Shown here in pieces: positions 17,934-26,530 of a stretch of 64,000 nt of DNA. How positions within the stretch are numbered: the first letter of the stretch is position 1; every line of letters starts with the position of its first letter. The notes under the pieces are model-generated. The model did not search any database, had not been told where the DNA came from, and worked only from the letters and a program-made list of their open reading frames with translations. The position numbers and the translations under genes are program-made. Origin of the DNA: a bacterium (lineage in GTDB: Bacteria > Myxococcota_A > Polyangia > Nannocystales > Nannocystaceae); contig JANSYI010000010.1 of the NCBI GenBank assembly GCA_024742475.1, positions 170,645-234,644 of the forward strand, given 5' to 3'.

Positions 17934-19525
17934 GATACGCGGCCCCGGTGGGCCTCGCGCTCACCCTCGCCTGCCTCGTAGGGCTGGACCTCACGCTCCC
18001 CGGGTTGGGCGACGAGGGACAAGGCGAGCGCGCGCTCGCCTCGGTGCGGGCGATGCTCTCGGGCATCGGGCACCCCGACCTCGGCGCGACGATGCTCCGG
18101 CGCGTCGCGACGCTGGCGGCCGAGACCACCGCGATCGCCGTCGTCGGGACTGCGATGGGCGCCGTCGCCGGGCTGGCGTTGGCCGTGCTCGCAGCCTCCC
18201 CCTGCGCCCAACGCTCCCCGAGCGCGGCCCGACGCACGGCAGCCGAGGCGACCTGGCTGCTGCTCGATGGGCTGCGTGCCCTGCCCGACTTCGTCTGGGC
18301 GCTCGCCGTCCTGCTCGTGTTGGGACCTGGGCCCATCACCGGCACGGTCGCGATCGCCGTCTCGGTCACCGGGATCCTCGGCAGGGCGTTCGGCCGCCTG
18401 CTCGTCGCCGTGCCGCCACGCAGCGTTCGCGCCATCGAACGCCTCGGGGGGTCTCCCGCGGCGACCCTGCTATACGGACGCTTGCCTCGCGTCGCCCCGG
18501 CCGCATGGTCGTACGGGCTCGCGCGGCTGGAGTGCTCGATGCGCAACGCGTCGGTGATCGGGGTCGTCGGAGGCGGAGGCCTGGGCGCGGAGCTCTTCGA
18601 AGAGCTCGGCTACGGACGCATGGATCGCATGGCGACCTTGCTGCTGGGCCTGTTGGTCCTGACCCTGGCGGCCGACACCGGCGCGTCCGTGCTCCGTCGT
18701 CGGCTCTCCGCCGCGGGCGTCGCGACGCGCACCGCGGCCCTTCGCGTGGCGCTCATCGTGGTCGTGGTGGCGCTCGTTCCCCTGCTGCCAGCCCTCGAGA
18801 CGCTGAGCGTGACGCTCTCCAGGCTCGACCCCCGCGTCGCCACGCAGACGCTCTCTCGCCTGCTCAGGCCTGATCTTTCGGTATCGACGCTGCGCGAGGC
18901 CGCGCTCGGCGTGGGTCCCCCGCTCGCCCTCGCCTGGCTCTCGACGCTCCTGGCGACGAGCGTGGCCTTCGGCGTGCTGCCGTGGACGAGCAGCGTGGTC
19001 CGGCTGCGGGCTCGGGGCCCGGCCGCTGCGACCCGCGCCGCGGCAGTGCTTCGGTCTTGGCTGCTTCGCGGCGTCGCCCTCGTGGCGCGTGGCGTGCCCG
19101 AGGTCGCCTGGCTGCTGCTGCTTGCCGCCGCGATGGGTGTAGGCCAGGCTGCCGCCTTGCTTGCGCTCACCCTGCACGGAGCCGGCGTCCTCACCCGACT
19201 CTTCACCGAGGCCGTCGACGACCGCTTCGCCCCGCGGCCGCGCGAGCGACCCGGGCTCGCCGCGGGGACGGGCTGGCTCGTCTTCGCCGCGCTACCCCGC
19301 CTGGCCGGGACGCTGCGCATGCACGTGGCCCTGCAGGGTGAGTCGAACCTCCGCACCGCCTACGCCTTGGGCATGCTCGGCGCAGGTGGACTCGGCGAGT
19401 CGTTCTACGGCGCGATGAGCTTCTGGCAGCTCGAGCGCGCGTCCACCCTCGCGCTCACCATGCTGCTGGTGTTCGTGGGGCTGGACCGACTCGGGCGCGG
19501 GCTCGGGCGCCTGCTCGCCCGCTGA
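17930..19525 (+). CDS. fused double-permease subunit, PhnE-type ABC transporter
   Basis: 531 residues from ATG at 17930, overlapping the ATPase stop (ATGA). Two permease domains of the binding-protein-dependent type are joined in one chain, with two sets of membrane helices split near residue 260. Each half has a coupling-helix-like EAA segment: AIERLGGSPAATLLYGRLPR in the first, and a diverged LPRLAGTLRMHVALQGESN in the second. Each half also has a conserved glycine cluster (GVVGGGGLGAELFEELGYGR and GMLGAGGLGESFYGAM). Normally two PhnE copies dimerise, so a fusion gives a fixed heterodimer-like pore. The stop lies seven bases from the convergent gene at 19533. Confidence 0.85.
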   Translation: MRYAAPVGLALTLACLVGLDLTLPGLGDEGQGERALASVRAMLSGIGHPDLGATMLRRVATLAAETTAIAVVGTAMGAVAGLALAVLAASPCAQRSPSAARRTAAEATWLLLDGLRALPDFVWALAVLLVLGPGPITGTVAIAVSVTGILGRAFGRLLVAVPPRSVRAIERLGGSPAATLLYGRLPRVAPAAWSYGLARLECSMRNASVIGVVGGGGLGAELFEELGYGRMDRMATLLLGLLVLTLAADTGASVLRRRLSAAGVATRTAALRVALIVVVVALVPLLPALETLSVTLSRLDPRVATQTLSRLLRPDLSVSTLREAALGVGPPLALAWLSTLLATSVAFGVLPWTSSVVRLRARGPAAATRAAAVLRSWLLRGVALVARGVPEVAWLLLLAAAMGVGQAAALLALTLHGAGVLTRLFTEAVDDRFAPRPRERPGLAAGTGWLVFAALPRLAGTLRMHVALQGESNLRTAYALGMLGAGGLGESFYGAMSFWQLERASTLALTMLLVFVGLDRLGRGLGRLLAR

Positions 19526-19532
19526 GCGGAGC

Positions 19533-19889
19533 CTACGGGCAGCCGACGCGGTTGGTGTCGGTCTGCAGGCCCTCGTCGGTCTCGAACGCGGTCACCACGA
19601 GCGCGCGCGCGCGGCCGATGCCCACGCGCTCCTCGATGCGCCCCGCGCGGCCATCGACCACCGTGTACCGCAGCAGCGCCGTGCGTCCCCTGGGCGCCTC
19701 TGCGCACTCGCCCGGCACCAGCGTCACCGACCCGACCTCGAGCGTCAGCGGCGCGTCGGGATCGGCCTCGAAACAGATCCGCGGCGGGTCCGCGCGCTGG
19801 CAGACCTGGTCCGTGCGCTGCCAGCCGCTGCGCGGCGCGCAGCCGGTCGCGACGAGCAGCGCAGCCACCGGCACCGCGGCGTGGCACAC
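19533..19889 (-). CDS. small lipoprotein
   Basis: 118 residues from the GTG at 19889 (VCHAAVPVAALLVATGC), chosen because the signal and lipobox start right there and a GGACCGAGG lies just upstream. The mature chain has four cysteines and is beta-rich (LTLEVGSVTLVPGECAEA, LLRYTVVDGRAGRIEERV), ending DTNRVGCP. The frame stays open further upstream, but that part overlaps the divergent dciA-like gene and has no sensible signal. Only 12 bases separate the two divergent start codons. Function unknown. Confidence 0.6.
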   Translation of the reverse strand: MCHAAVPVAALLVATGCAPRSGWQRTDQVCQRADPPRICFEADPDAPLTLEVGSVTLVPGECAEAPRGRTALLRYTVVDGRAGRIEERVGIGRARALVVTAFETDEGLQTDTNRVGCP

Positions 19890-19901
19890 TCGCCTCGGTC
19901 C

Positions 19902-20381
19902 ATGCCGCGCCGCACCAACCACGGCCAGCGTCGAGCTGCGGGCGAGTTTGCCCAGCACGCAGTGCAGACGATCGTGCCGACGGAGCGGCTCCGACTGACG
20001 CGGCTGCAGATCGCGTGGCCCGCCATGGTCGGCGAACGCATCCGCGCGGTGGCGTGGCCGGGCGCACTGCGGGGCACGAAGCTCGTGCTGCACGTCCGCG
20101 ATACGCAGTGGCAGCACGAGCTGTCGTACATGGTCGAGCAGCTGCGCGACCGCATCGCGCAGCGGTGCCCAGAGTGTCCGGTGTCCTCGATTCGGATGCG
20201 CGTGGGCGAGGTCCCGGAGCGTCCACCCCCTCCCCCGCCCGAGCCGAAGCCCGACATCGTCGACCTCCCCAGCGAACCGCCCAGCGACACCGTCGACGCG
20301 CTCAGTGGCGTGACCGACCCGTCGCTGCGCAAGATGATGGCCAACGCCCGCATGGCGCTCTCGGGCCGGCTCCGCAAGTAG
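19902..20381 (+). CDS. DciA-like (DUF721) protein
   Basis: 159 residues from ATG at 19902. The middle matches the DUF721/DciA domain: FAQHAVQTIVPTERLRLTRL, the conserved IAWPAMVGERIRAVAWPG and LVLHVRDTQWQHELSYM, LRDRIAQRCP. DciA loads the replicative helicase DnaB in bacteria that lack DnaC. The N-terminal basic stretch could touch DNA. The C-terminal half is Pro-rich and diverges from classical DciA, ending in a helix (RKMMANARMALSGRLRK). Its stop lies two bases from the convergent trpA stop. DnaB-loading function here is inferred from the family. Confidence 0.8.
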   Translation: MPRRTNHGQRRAAGEFAQHAVQTIVPTERLRLTRLQIAWPAMVGERIRAVAWPGALRGTKLVLHVRDTQWQHELSYMVEQLRDRIAQRCPECPVSSIRMRVGEVPERPPPPPPEPKPDIVDLPSEPPSDTVDALSGVTDPSLRKMMANARMALSGRLRK

Positions 20382-20383
20382 GT

Positions 20384-21163
20384 TCACCGTTCAGTCCCCG
20401 CGTGCAGGTCCCGCACGAGGTCGGCCAGGGCTCCGACGCTCTGCGCAGCGGCCCGGATCAGCGCCGAGCCCACCACGACGCCATCGGCCTTGCCCGCGAG
20501 TGCCTTCGCTTGCTTGGCGGAGCGCACGCCGAAGCCCGCTGCGACCGGGATGCTGAAGCGCTCCTTCACCGCGGCCAGCTGGGCGGACAGCGCCTCTGCG
20601 TCGGCGTCGAGCTCCGCGCCGGTCACCCCCTTGAGCGTCACGGCGTAGACGAACCCGGTGGAGACCTCGGCCACGGCAGACATACGGGCTTCATTGGTCG
20701 TGGGCGCGACCAGGCCGATCCAGTCGAGGCCACGCGCGACGGCCGGGTCCCGGAGCTCGGCGGCGTGGGCGGGCGGACAGTCGACGACGAGCAGCCCGTC
20801 GACGCCCGCGTTGGCCGCGGCGGCCCCCAGCCGGCTGCCCATCTGCACGAGCGGGTTGGCGTAGCTGAACAGGACGATGGGGATGTCCGTGCGCTCGCGT
20901 ACCGCCCGCGCAAGGTCGAGGACCCTCGGCAGCGTCGCGCCCGCGGCCAAGGCCCGCAGCATCGCGGCCTGGACGTCGGGGCCATCGGCGGTGGGATCCG
21001 AGAAGGGCACGCCGAGCTCGAGCACATCGAGCCCGGCATCGCACGCGGCCATGATCCGCTCGAGCGACCCATCGAGATCGGGGTCGTAGGCGGTGAGGTA
21101 GCCGACGAGCGCCGCGCGGCCATCGGCGTTGGCGTTCTCGAATGCGCTGCGGATCCGGCTCAC
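20384..21163 (-). CDS. trpA: tryptophan synthase alpha chain
   Basis: 259 residues, the family's usual length. TrpA cleaves indole-3-glycerol phosphate and channels indole to TrpB. Signature regions are present: LVGYLTAYDPD, LDVLELGVPFSDPTADGP (with the catalytic Glu in LELGVPFSDP), VLFSYANPL, VDGLLVVDCPP, the phosphate-binding GFGVRS and DGVVVGSALIR. The usual second catalytic Asp is in the VDGLLVVDCPP strand. It ends the trp operon and overlaps trpB by four bases, as is normal for the alpha-beta complex. Confidence 0.95.
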   Translation of the reverse strand: MSRIRSAFENANADGRAALVGYLTAYDPDLDGSLERIMAACDAGLDVLELGVPFSDPTADGPDVQAAMLRALAAGATLPRVLDLARAVRERTDIPIVLFSYANPLVQMGSRLGAAAANAGVDGLLVVDCPPAHAAELRDPAVARGLDWIGLVAPTTNEARMSAVAEVSTGFVYAVTLKGVTGAELDADAEALSAQLAAVKERFSIPVAAGFGVRSAKQAKALAGKADGVVVGSALIRAAAQSVGALADLVRDLHAGTER

Positions 21164-22377
21164 GAGGGCTGCTCCGTGGAGGAGGAATCGGTGTCGGGCT
21201 TCATGGCGTCCATGACCGTGTGCATGTCCTTGTCTCCGCGACCGGAGACGTTGACGACCACGACCTTGTCACGGCCGACCTCGTCGAGGATCGCCGGGAG
21301 CGCTGCAAAGGCGTGGGCGGTCTCCAGTGCCGCGATGATGCCCTCGGTCTGGGCCAACTGCGAGAGGGACTCGAGGCACTGCGCATCGGTGACGCTGAGG
21401 TACTTCGCGCGACCGGTCTCATGCAGGTGCGCGTGCTCGGGACCCACGCCGGGGTAGTCGAGCCCCGCGGAGATCGAGTGGGCCTCTTGCAGCTGGCCGC
21501 CCGCGTCTTGCAGCACCAGCGAACGCATGCCGTGGTAGATGCCGAGCTTGCCGGCCGTCATCGTCGCCGCGTGCTTGCCCTCGAGGCCCTCACCGGCCGC
21601 CTCGACGCCGTACAGCGCGACGGATGCGTCGGGCACGAACGCCGCGAAGATGCCCATCGCGTTCGAGCCTCCGCCGACGCAGGCGACGACCGCATCGGGC
21701 AGACCGCCGGTGAGCGCGGCGACCTGCGTCTTGCACTCGTCGCCGATCACTCGCTGCAGGTCGCGGACCATCGTCGGGTACGGGTCGGGACCCATCACCG
21801 AGCCGATCACGTAGTGCGTGTCGTCCACGTTGGCCACCCAGTCGCGCAGCGCTTCGTTGATCGCGTCCTTGAGCGTGGCGCTGCCGGCTTCGACCGGCAC
21901 CACCGTCGCGCCGAGCAGCTGCATGCGAAACACGTTCAGCGCCTGGCGTTCGACGTCACGCGCCCCCATGTACACGGTGCACGGCAGCCCGAAGTACGCG
22001 CACACCGTCGCCGTCGCCACGCCGTGCTGCCCAGCCCCGGTCTCGGCGATGATGCGCGTCTTGCCCAGGCGTCGCGCCAGCAAGACCTGGCCCACGCAGT
22101 TGTTGATCTTGTGCGACCCGGTGTGGTTGAGGTCTTCGCGCTTGAGCAGCAGCCGCCCGCCCGGCTCCATGCCGAGCGCGTCGGCCAGCCGCTTGGCCTC
22201 GGTGAGCGTGGAGGGCCGGCCCGCGTAGTCCCGCAGGATCGCCGTATACTCGCCGGTGAACGTGGGGTCCGACCACGCCTTGGGCCACTCTTCCGCAAGC
22301 GCTTCGACCGCGGGCATCAACGTCTCGGCGACGTAGCGCCCGCCGAACTCACCGAACTGGAGCGAGGGGTTGGCCAT
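21160..22377 (-). CDS. trpB: tryptophan synthase beta chain
   Basis: 405 residues from ATG at 22377 (MANPSLQFGEFGGRYVAETL). TrpB condenses indole with serine using PLP. The PLP-lysine motif LNHTGSHKINN, the AETGAGQHGVATA loop, CVGGGSNAMGIF (phosphate binding) and the C-terminal SGRGDKD are all intact. The ordinary FGGRYVPE opening is FGGRYVAE here. The C-terminus carries a short Ser/Thr-rich extra tail. About 1.0 kb containing a transposase-like gene on the other strand separates it from trpF, so it either has its own promoter or depends on read-through. Confidence 0.95.
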   Translation of the reverse strand: MANPSLQFGEFGGRYVAETLMPAVEALAEEWPKAWSDPTFTGEYTAILRDYAGRPSTLTEAKRLADALGMEPGGRLLLKREDLNHTGSHKINNCVGQVLLARRLGKTRIIAETGAGQHGVATATVCAYFGLPCTVYMGARDVERQALNVFRMQLLGATVVPVEAGSATLKDAINEALRDWVANVDDTHYVIGSVMGPDPYPTMVRDLQRVIGDECKTQVAALTGGLPDAVVACVGGGSNAMGIFAAFVPDASVALYGVEAAGEGLEGKHAATMTAGKLGIYHGMRSLVLQDAGGQLQEAHSISAGLDYPGVGPEHAHLHETGRAKYLSVTDAQCLESLSQLAQTEGIIAALETAHAFAALPAILDEVGRDKVVVVNVSGRGDKDMHTVMDAMKPDTDSSSTEQPS

Positions 22378-22430
22378 CGCGAGCCGTTGTACCAGTCCCC
22401 GGGCCGCCCCGCCCGCGCAGCACCGCTTGC

Positions 22431-22462
22431 GCGCCGCAGAACTTCCCAACGCGGCAGCTCGC
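22431..22462. repeat. REP-like short repeat, copy 1 (upstream of the transposase-like gene)
   Basis: The core GAACTTCCCAACGCGGCAG, followed by CTCG, starts at 22439 and is also found, slightly varied, at 23289 (same orientation), with an inverted core ending at 23362. Spaced copies flanking a Y1-transposase-like gene are what is expected of REP elements mobilised by a RAYT. Confidence 0.55.
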
Positions 22463-22589
22463 CGCGCCCCGACTCCACTCAACCCGCCCCGAGCCGCCTT
22501 CGCGGGACGTTGCGCCGTGCTGGCTCGCAGTGGGGACCCCCCGGGAGAAAAGACTGCAACGCGCGGCCGCGTCGGCCGACCCGGTCGGC

Positions 22590-23255
22590 ATGAAGTGGAC
22601 ACACATCGTTGCCCATACGCGGGGCGGGTTCGATGGCGTCGCGGCGTGGACGAGCGCGGCATGGCTTTGGCCGCGCATGCGCAGGGTGTTTCCCGATGCT
22701 GCCGCCTGCCTCTTGATGCCCAACCACACGCACACCTTCGCCCCGCTGGACGAGCGCCGGCGGCATGCACTGCGGCGCGTGTTGCAGGACCACGGCCGCG
22801 TCTTCCGCACTCAGTGGGACCTGGGGCCGCCACAGCCCGTGCACTCGCGAGCGATCGCGCGCCGCACTGCGCGCTACATCTGGCTCAACCCGGTCCGTGC
22901 CGGCATGGTGGAGGACCCGCTGCTGATCAGGCCCAAGGATGCGCCTCCGATCGCGGCGTCGTTCGACGCCATCGCAGCCGCGTCGGCGTCAGCGCTTCGA
23001 TGCACGCCATCAGACCGCTTTCGCAAGGCGCACCCTTGCCGATCGACCTTCGTGGGTCTTGCCGAGGCGGTCGGTCATCCACGACCGCCCGCGCTCGCGG
23101 CCGCGTGTGGCGTCTCGCGGCGCGCCCTGCCCGCCCTGCGACGCCGCGCCGACCCCAGCGCGCTGCGCCATGCGGTCCGATGTCTGCTCGACCCTCGCCT
23201 GCACACATGGCAAACGCCCGCCGTGCCGGCCCAAACACCCAGAGCCACCGGCTGA
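22590..23255 (+). CDS. REP-associated tyrosine transposase-like (Y1/HUH) protein
   Basis: 221 residues from ATG at 22590; a GTG at 22530 would add 20 residues. The Y1 transposase hallmarks are visible: an N-terminal strand THIVAHTRGG, the metal-binding CLLMPNHTHTF (HxH of HUH enzymes) and ARYIWLNPVRAGMVEDP with the candidate catalytic Tyr. HUH enzymes of this type (RAYTs) nick single-stranded REP hairpins. A C-terminal domain of about 90 residues (LAEAVGHPRPPALAAACGVS) could be a helix-turn-helix. The gene lies antisense within the trp operon, flanked by short palindromic repeats. It may be domesticated; there are no terminal inverted repeats of a classical IS. Confidence 0.7.
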   Translation: MKWTHIVAHTRGGFDGVAAWTSAAWLWPRMRRVFPDAAACLLMPNHTHTFAPLDERRRHALRRVLQDHGRVFRTQWDLGPPQPVHSRAIARRTARYIWLNPVRAGMVEDPLLIRPKDAPPIAASFDAIAAASASALRCTPSDRFRKAHPCRSTFVGLAEAVGHPRPPALAAACGVSRRALPALRRRADPSALRHAVRCLLDPRLHTWQTPAVPAQTPRATG

Positions 23256-23283
23256 GCCGCCTGCCAGCCCGCCGCAGTCAAGG

Positions 23284-23366
23284 CCGCGGAACTTCCCCAG
23301 ACGGCAGGTCGAGGGAGGCTCACCGAGGCCGGGGCCATGGAACCCGCGGGATTGGGAAGTTCGCGT
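23284..23366. repeat. REP-like inverted pair, copies 2 and 3
   Basis: Copy 2 (core GAACTTCCCC from 23289, then AGACGGCAGG) and an inverted copy (TGGGAAGTTC, 23353-23362) face each other across about 54 bases. They could fold into a stem in RNA or single-stranded DNA. Copy 2 has the same orientation as copy 1 at 22439. The pair lies between the stop codons of the convergent transposase-like gene and trpF, so it may also act as a bidirectional terminator. Confidence 0.6.
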
Positions 23367-23391
23367 TGTGTGACGGCCACGCCGCGCCGTG

Positions 23392-24015
23392 TCAGGGCGC
23401 GTGGGCGGCGGCCAGCAGGGCTCGGATGCGGGCGGCGTCCTTCTCGCCTCCGGTGGCGCCGGGGGGCTCAGTGCCGCTGGCGACGTCGAGACCTGCGGGG
23501 CGGACTTGGGCGAGCGCGGCGGCGGCGTTGTCGGGGGTGATGCCGCCGGCGAGCCACACGGGGTGCGGCGCGAGGACGGCGACGGCGCGGGCGGCCCAGG
23601 TCCAGTCGGTCTTTGCACCCGCGCCCCCGAACCCGGGGACGGCGGCATCGAGCAGGATCCACGCGGGCGCTGGCGTGGGGACGCGCAGGGTCGCGAGGTC
23701 GGGCGTGCCGCGGACGACCCACACCCACGGCAGACCGAGCGCCGCGAAGGGCTCGGGGTCGGCGTCGCCATGGGGCTGCACGGCGTCGAGCCGCAGCGTC
23801 CGGGCGATCGCGAGGACGTCGGAAGGCCGGTGGTCGACGAACACGCCCACGCGTTGTCCCCCGGCGCTCCCCTCGAGCAGCGTCTGGGCGTGCTCGACCG
23901 ACACGCCCCGCTTGCTCCCGCTCCAAAAGTTGATGCCGACCGCGTCCACGCCCAGGGCGTCGCAGACCTCGAGGTCTTCGCGCCTCGTGATGCCGCAGAC
24001 CTTCAGCCCGGCCAT
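23392..24015 (-). CDS. trpF: phosphoribosylanthranilate isomerase
   Basis: 207 residues. TrpF converts phosphoribosylanthranilate to the carboxyphenylamino-deoxyribulose phosphate. The N-terminal LKVCGITRREDL contains the general-base Cys, and the general-acid Asp is in WILLDAAVPG. Further family landmarks are AVGINFWSGSKRGV, RVGVFVDHRP, VQPHGD, and the phosphate-binding LAGGITPDN and GLDVASGTEPPGATGGEKD. It follows trpC after three bases. It is the last trp gene before the transposase-like insertion. Confidence 0.95.
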   Translation of the reverse strand: MAGLKVCGITRREDLEVCDALGVDAVGINFWSGSKRGVSVEHAQTLLEGSAGGQRVGVFVDHRPSDVLAIARTLRLDAVQPHGDADPEPFAALGLPWVWVVRGTPDLATLRVPTPAPAWILLDAAVPGFGGAGAKTDWTWAARAVAVLAPHPVWLAGGITPDNAAAALAQVRPAGLDVASGTEPPGATGGEKDAARIRALLAAAHAP

Positions 24016-24018
24016 GGC

Positions 24019-24816
24019 TCAGCCCATCGCGTCGAGCACCGAGGCCAGCGCGGCGCCCGGGTCTTCGGCGCCCATCAGCAGCGTGCCGACCAGCGCCGCG
24101 TCCACGCCCGCGTCGCGGAGCTGGCGAAGATGCTCGGGCGCCTCGATGCCGCTCTCGGCGACGAAGGTGAACGACCGCGGCACGCGGGGGCGCTGCTCGA
24201 GCGCGACGTTGCGATCGATCTCGAACGTCTTCAGGTCGCGGTTGTTCACGCCGACGATGCGAGCGCCGGCACTCATGGCGCGGTCGACCTCGTGCGAGTC
24301 GTGGGCTTCGCAAAGCACGTGCACACCAACCTCACGCGCGAAGTCGATGAGCTGCTTGAGCGTGGGCGCTTCGAGGGCCGCGACGATGAGCAGCACCGCG
24401 TCGGCCCCGGCGCGTCGCGCCTCGAGGATCTGGGAGCGCTCGAGGATGAAGTCCTTGCGAAGGATCGGCAGAGACGTGGCGGCGCGGGCGGCCTCGAGGT
24501 CGGCGAGGCTGCCGTCGAAGTGCCGGTCGGTGAGCACGCTGACCGCGGCCGCGCCGGCGTCTTCGTAGGCCTTGACGATGGTGGCGACGTCGGCGCCCTC
24601 GCGGATCGGCCCCGCGGAGGGCGAGGCGCGCTTGAACTCGGCGATGATCCGAGGCGCGGGCCCTGCTCGAAGCGCAGCCTCGAAGTCTCGGACCGGTTGT
24701 AGGCCCGCGAGCTGCTGCTCGAGCTCTCGCGCCGACACGACGCCATCACCCCTGCGCGCCGACAGCTCGGCTCGCTTGGCGGTGATGATTCGATCCAGAT
24801 GGGTCGAGTCGGACAT
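24019..24816 (-). CDS. trpC: indole-3-glycerol-phosphate synthase
   Basis: 265 residues, monofunctional (not fused to TrpF). It closes the indole ring in tryptophan synthesis. The landmarks IIAEFKRASPSAGPI (catalytic Lys), AAAVSVLTDRHFDGS, PILRKDFILERSQI (catalytic Lys), LCEAHDSHE, IVGVNNRDLKTFEID and FVAESGIEAPEH are all present, together with the C-terminal DAALVGTLLMGAEDPG phosphate site. It lies nine bases after trpD and three before trpF. Confidence 0.95.
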   Translation of the reverse strand: MSDSTHLDRIITAKRAELSARRGDGVVSARELEQQLAGLQPVRDFEAALRAGPAPRIIAEFKRASPSAGPIREGADVATIVKAYEDAGAAAVSVLTDRHFDGSLADLEAARAATSLPILRKDFILERSQILEARRAGADAVLLIVAALEAPTLKQLIDFAREVGVHVLCEAHDSHEVDRAMSAGARIVGVNNRDLKTFEIDRNVALEQRPRVPRSFTFVAESGIEAPEHLRQLRDAGVDAALVGTLLMGAEDPGAALASVLDAMG

Positions 24817-24825
24817 GTCGGTAGG

Positions 24826-25890
24826 CTACGCTGGCTTCGAGGCCTTCACCAGCGCGTCGAGCGTGGCGGCGGCCGACCCGTCATCGAGCGCCGCAGCGAC
24901 GCGCCGCGCCAAGGTCGGGAGCGCACCGAGGGGCTCCTCCCCGGCTACGAGCAGCCCCGCAGCGCCGCTGTAGATCACCGCGTCGCGGTAGCGGCCGGGC
25001 GCGCCGCGAAGCACGGCGGCCAGCGCCTCGGCGTTCTCGGAGGGATCGCCCCCGGCGATCTCGTCGACGCCGAACCGCTCCAGGCCCGCCTGTTCGGGGG
25101 TCAGCACCCACCGCTCGACCGCGCCGCGGTGCGCGTGCGCGACGAGGGTTTCGCCCTCGGGGCTGAGATCGTCGATGCCCCAAGGCGCGTCTTCGGCCGC
25201 CGAAACGCCCGCGCGGAACCCGTGCACCACCATCACCCTGGCGCTGCCGAGGGCCGCGAGCGCGGAGGCCAGCGGGACGCACCTTGCGGGGTCGAACACG
25301 CCGAGAAGCTGGCGCGTCGCGCCGGCGGGGTTGGTCAACGGTCCCAAGAGGTTGAAGAGCGTGCGCACGCCGAGCGCCTTGCGGACCGGCATCGCGTGCT
25401 TCATCGCCGGGTGCAGGGCGGCGGCGAAGAGGAACCCCACGCCAACCTCGTCGATGCAGCGGCCGACGACCTCGGGGCCCGCGGTGATGTTCACGCCGAG
25501 CGCCTCGAGCACGTCCGCCGATCCGCTCCGGCTACTCGCGGCGCGGTTGCCATGTTTGGCTACGGCCACGCCGCACGCGGCGAGCACGATCGCGACCGCC
25601 GTGGAGACGTTGCGTCGCGGCACTCCCGAGCCCCCGGTGCCGCAGGTGTCCACGAGGTCGACCGACGTGCACGGCACGGGCGTCATCGCCTCGCGCATCG
25701 CCGCGGCAGCGCCGGTGATCTCCTCGGGCGTCTCCCCCTTGGCCGCCAACCCCATCAAGAGCGCGCCGAGCTGCCCCTGGGAGGCGTGACCGGCCATGAT
25801 CTCGCGCAGCACCGCGGTCATCCCCTCCCGGGAGAGATCTCGTCCGGCCACGAGCTCGGCCAGGGCCGCTCGAACGTTCGCATCAGGCAT
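24826..25890 (-). CDS. trpD: anthranilate phosphoribosyltransferase
   Basis: 354 residues, monofunctional. It transfers phosphoribosyl from PRPP to anthranilate. It opens with a helical domain (ELVAGRDLSREGMTAVL) and then shows VDTCGTGGSG (PRPP phosphate loop), NVSTAVAIVLAACGVAVAKH, GNRAASSRSGSADVLEALG, GVGFLFAAALHPAMKH and RTLFNLLGPLTNPA. These are all landmark motifs of TrpD. It overlaps trpG by eight bases upstream, so translation is likely coupled. Confidence 0.95.
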   Translation of the reverse strand: MPDANVRAALAELVAGRDLSREGMTAVLREIMAGHASQGQLGALLMGLAAKGETPEEITGAAAAMREAMTPVPCTSVDLVDTCGTGGSGVPRRNVSTAVAIVLAACGVAVAKHGNRAASSRSGSADVLEALGVNITAGPEVVGRCIDEVGVGFLFAAALHPAMKHAMPVRKALGVRTLFNLLGPLTNPAGATRQLLGVFDPARCVPLASALAALGSARVMVVHGFRAGVSAAEDAPWGIDDLSPEGETLVAHAHRGAVERWVLTPEQAGLERFGVDEIAGGDPSENAEALAAVLRGAPGRYRDAVIYSGAAGLLVAGEEPLGALPTLARRVAAALDDGSAAATLDALVKASKPA

Positions 25891-26530
25891 CGCCGGCCTC
25901 GTACGCGAGGAAGTTGCCCAGCAGCTGGTGGCCCGCCTCGGAGAGGATCGACTCGGGGTGGAACTGCACGCCGAACACTGGGCGCTGCGCGTGCCGGACC
26001 GCCATCAGCTCTCCTTCGGCCGTTCGCGCCGTGGCCACGATGCTCGGCGGCAGCGTTGCCTCCCGCACGATGAGCGAGTGGTAGCGGGTGCAGGTGAACG
26101 GGGTGGGAATGCGCGCGAGCACGCCCGAGCCGTCGTGGTGCACTGGAGAAGTCTTGCCGTGCATGATCCGATCGGCGCGCACGACCTCGGCACCGTGCAC
26201 CTCGCACAGCGTCTGATGGCCCAGGCACACGCCCAGCGTCGGAATGGGGGGCCCCTGACCGCACACCGCCCGCGAGACGTCCATGCACACGCCCGAGTCG
26301 CTTGGACGCCCCGGGCCCGGCGACATCAAGATGTGGCTCGGCGCATCGGCGAGGATCGCCTCGAGCGTCAGCGCGTCGTTGCGGTAGACGTCGACCACCG
26401 CCCCGAGCTCGAGCAGGTACTGGACCAGGTTGAACGTGAAGGAGTCGTAGTTGTCGACCACCAGCACGCGCGCGCCGATTCCGGCGTCGGCAGGCGTGTA
26501 GCGGCGACCTCCTGCAGGCAGCGTCTTCAT
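25883..26530 (-). CDS. trpG: anthranilate synthase glutamine amidotransferase subunit
   Basis: 215 residues from ATG at 26530, overlapping trpE by four bases (ATGA). It hydrolyses glutamine and passes ammonia to TrpE. Class I amidotransferase signatures: VVDNYDSFTFNLVQYL near residue 24, MSPGPGRPSDSG, the nucleophile Cys in LGVCLGHQTLCEVHGA, CTRYHSLIV, and the His-Glu pair in GVQFHPESI. A short basic N-terminal extension of about 18 residues precedes the domain. Such subunits often also serve PabB for folate, and no second copy is seen in this window. Confidence 0.93.
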   Translation of the reverse strand: MKTLPAGGRRYTPADAGIGARVLVVDNYDSFTFNLVQYLLELGAVVDVYRNDALTLEAILADAPSHILMSPGPGRPSDSGVCMDVSRAVCGQGPPIPTLGVCLGHQTLCEVHGAEVVRADRIMHGKTSPVHHDGSGVLARIPTPFTCTRYHSLIVREATLPPSIVATARTAEGELMAVRHAQRPVFGVQFHPESILSEAGHQLLGNFLAYEAGDA

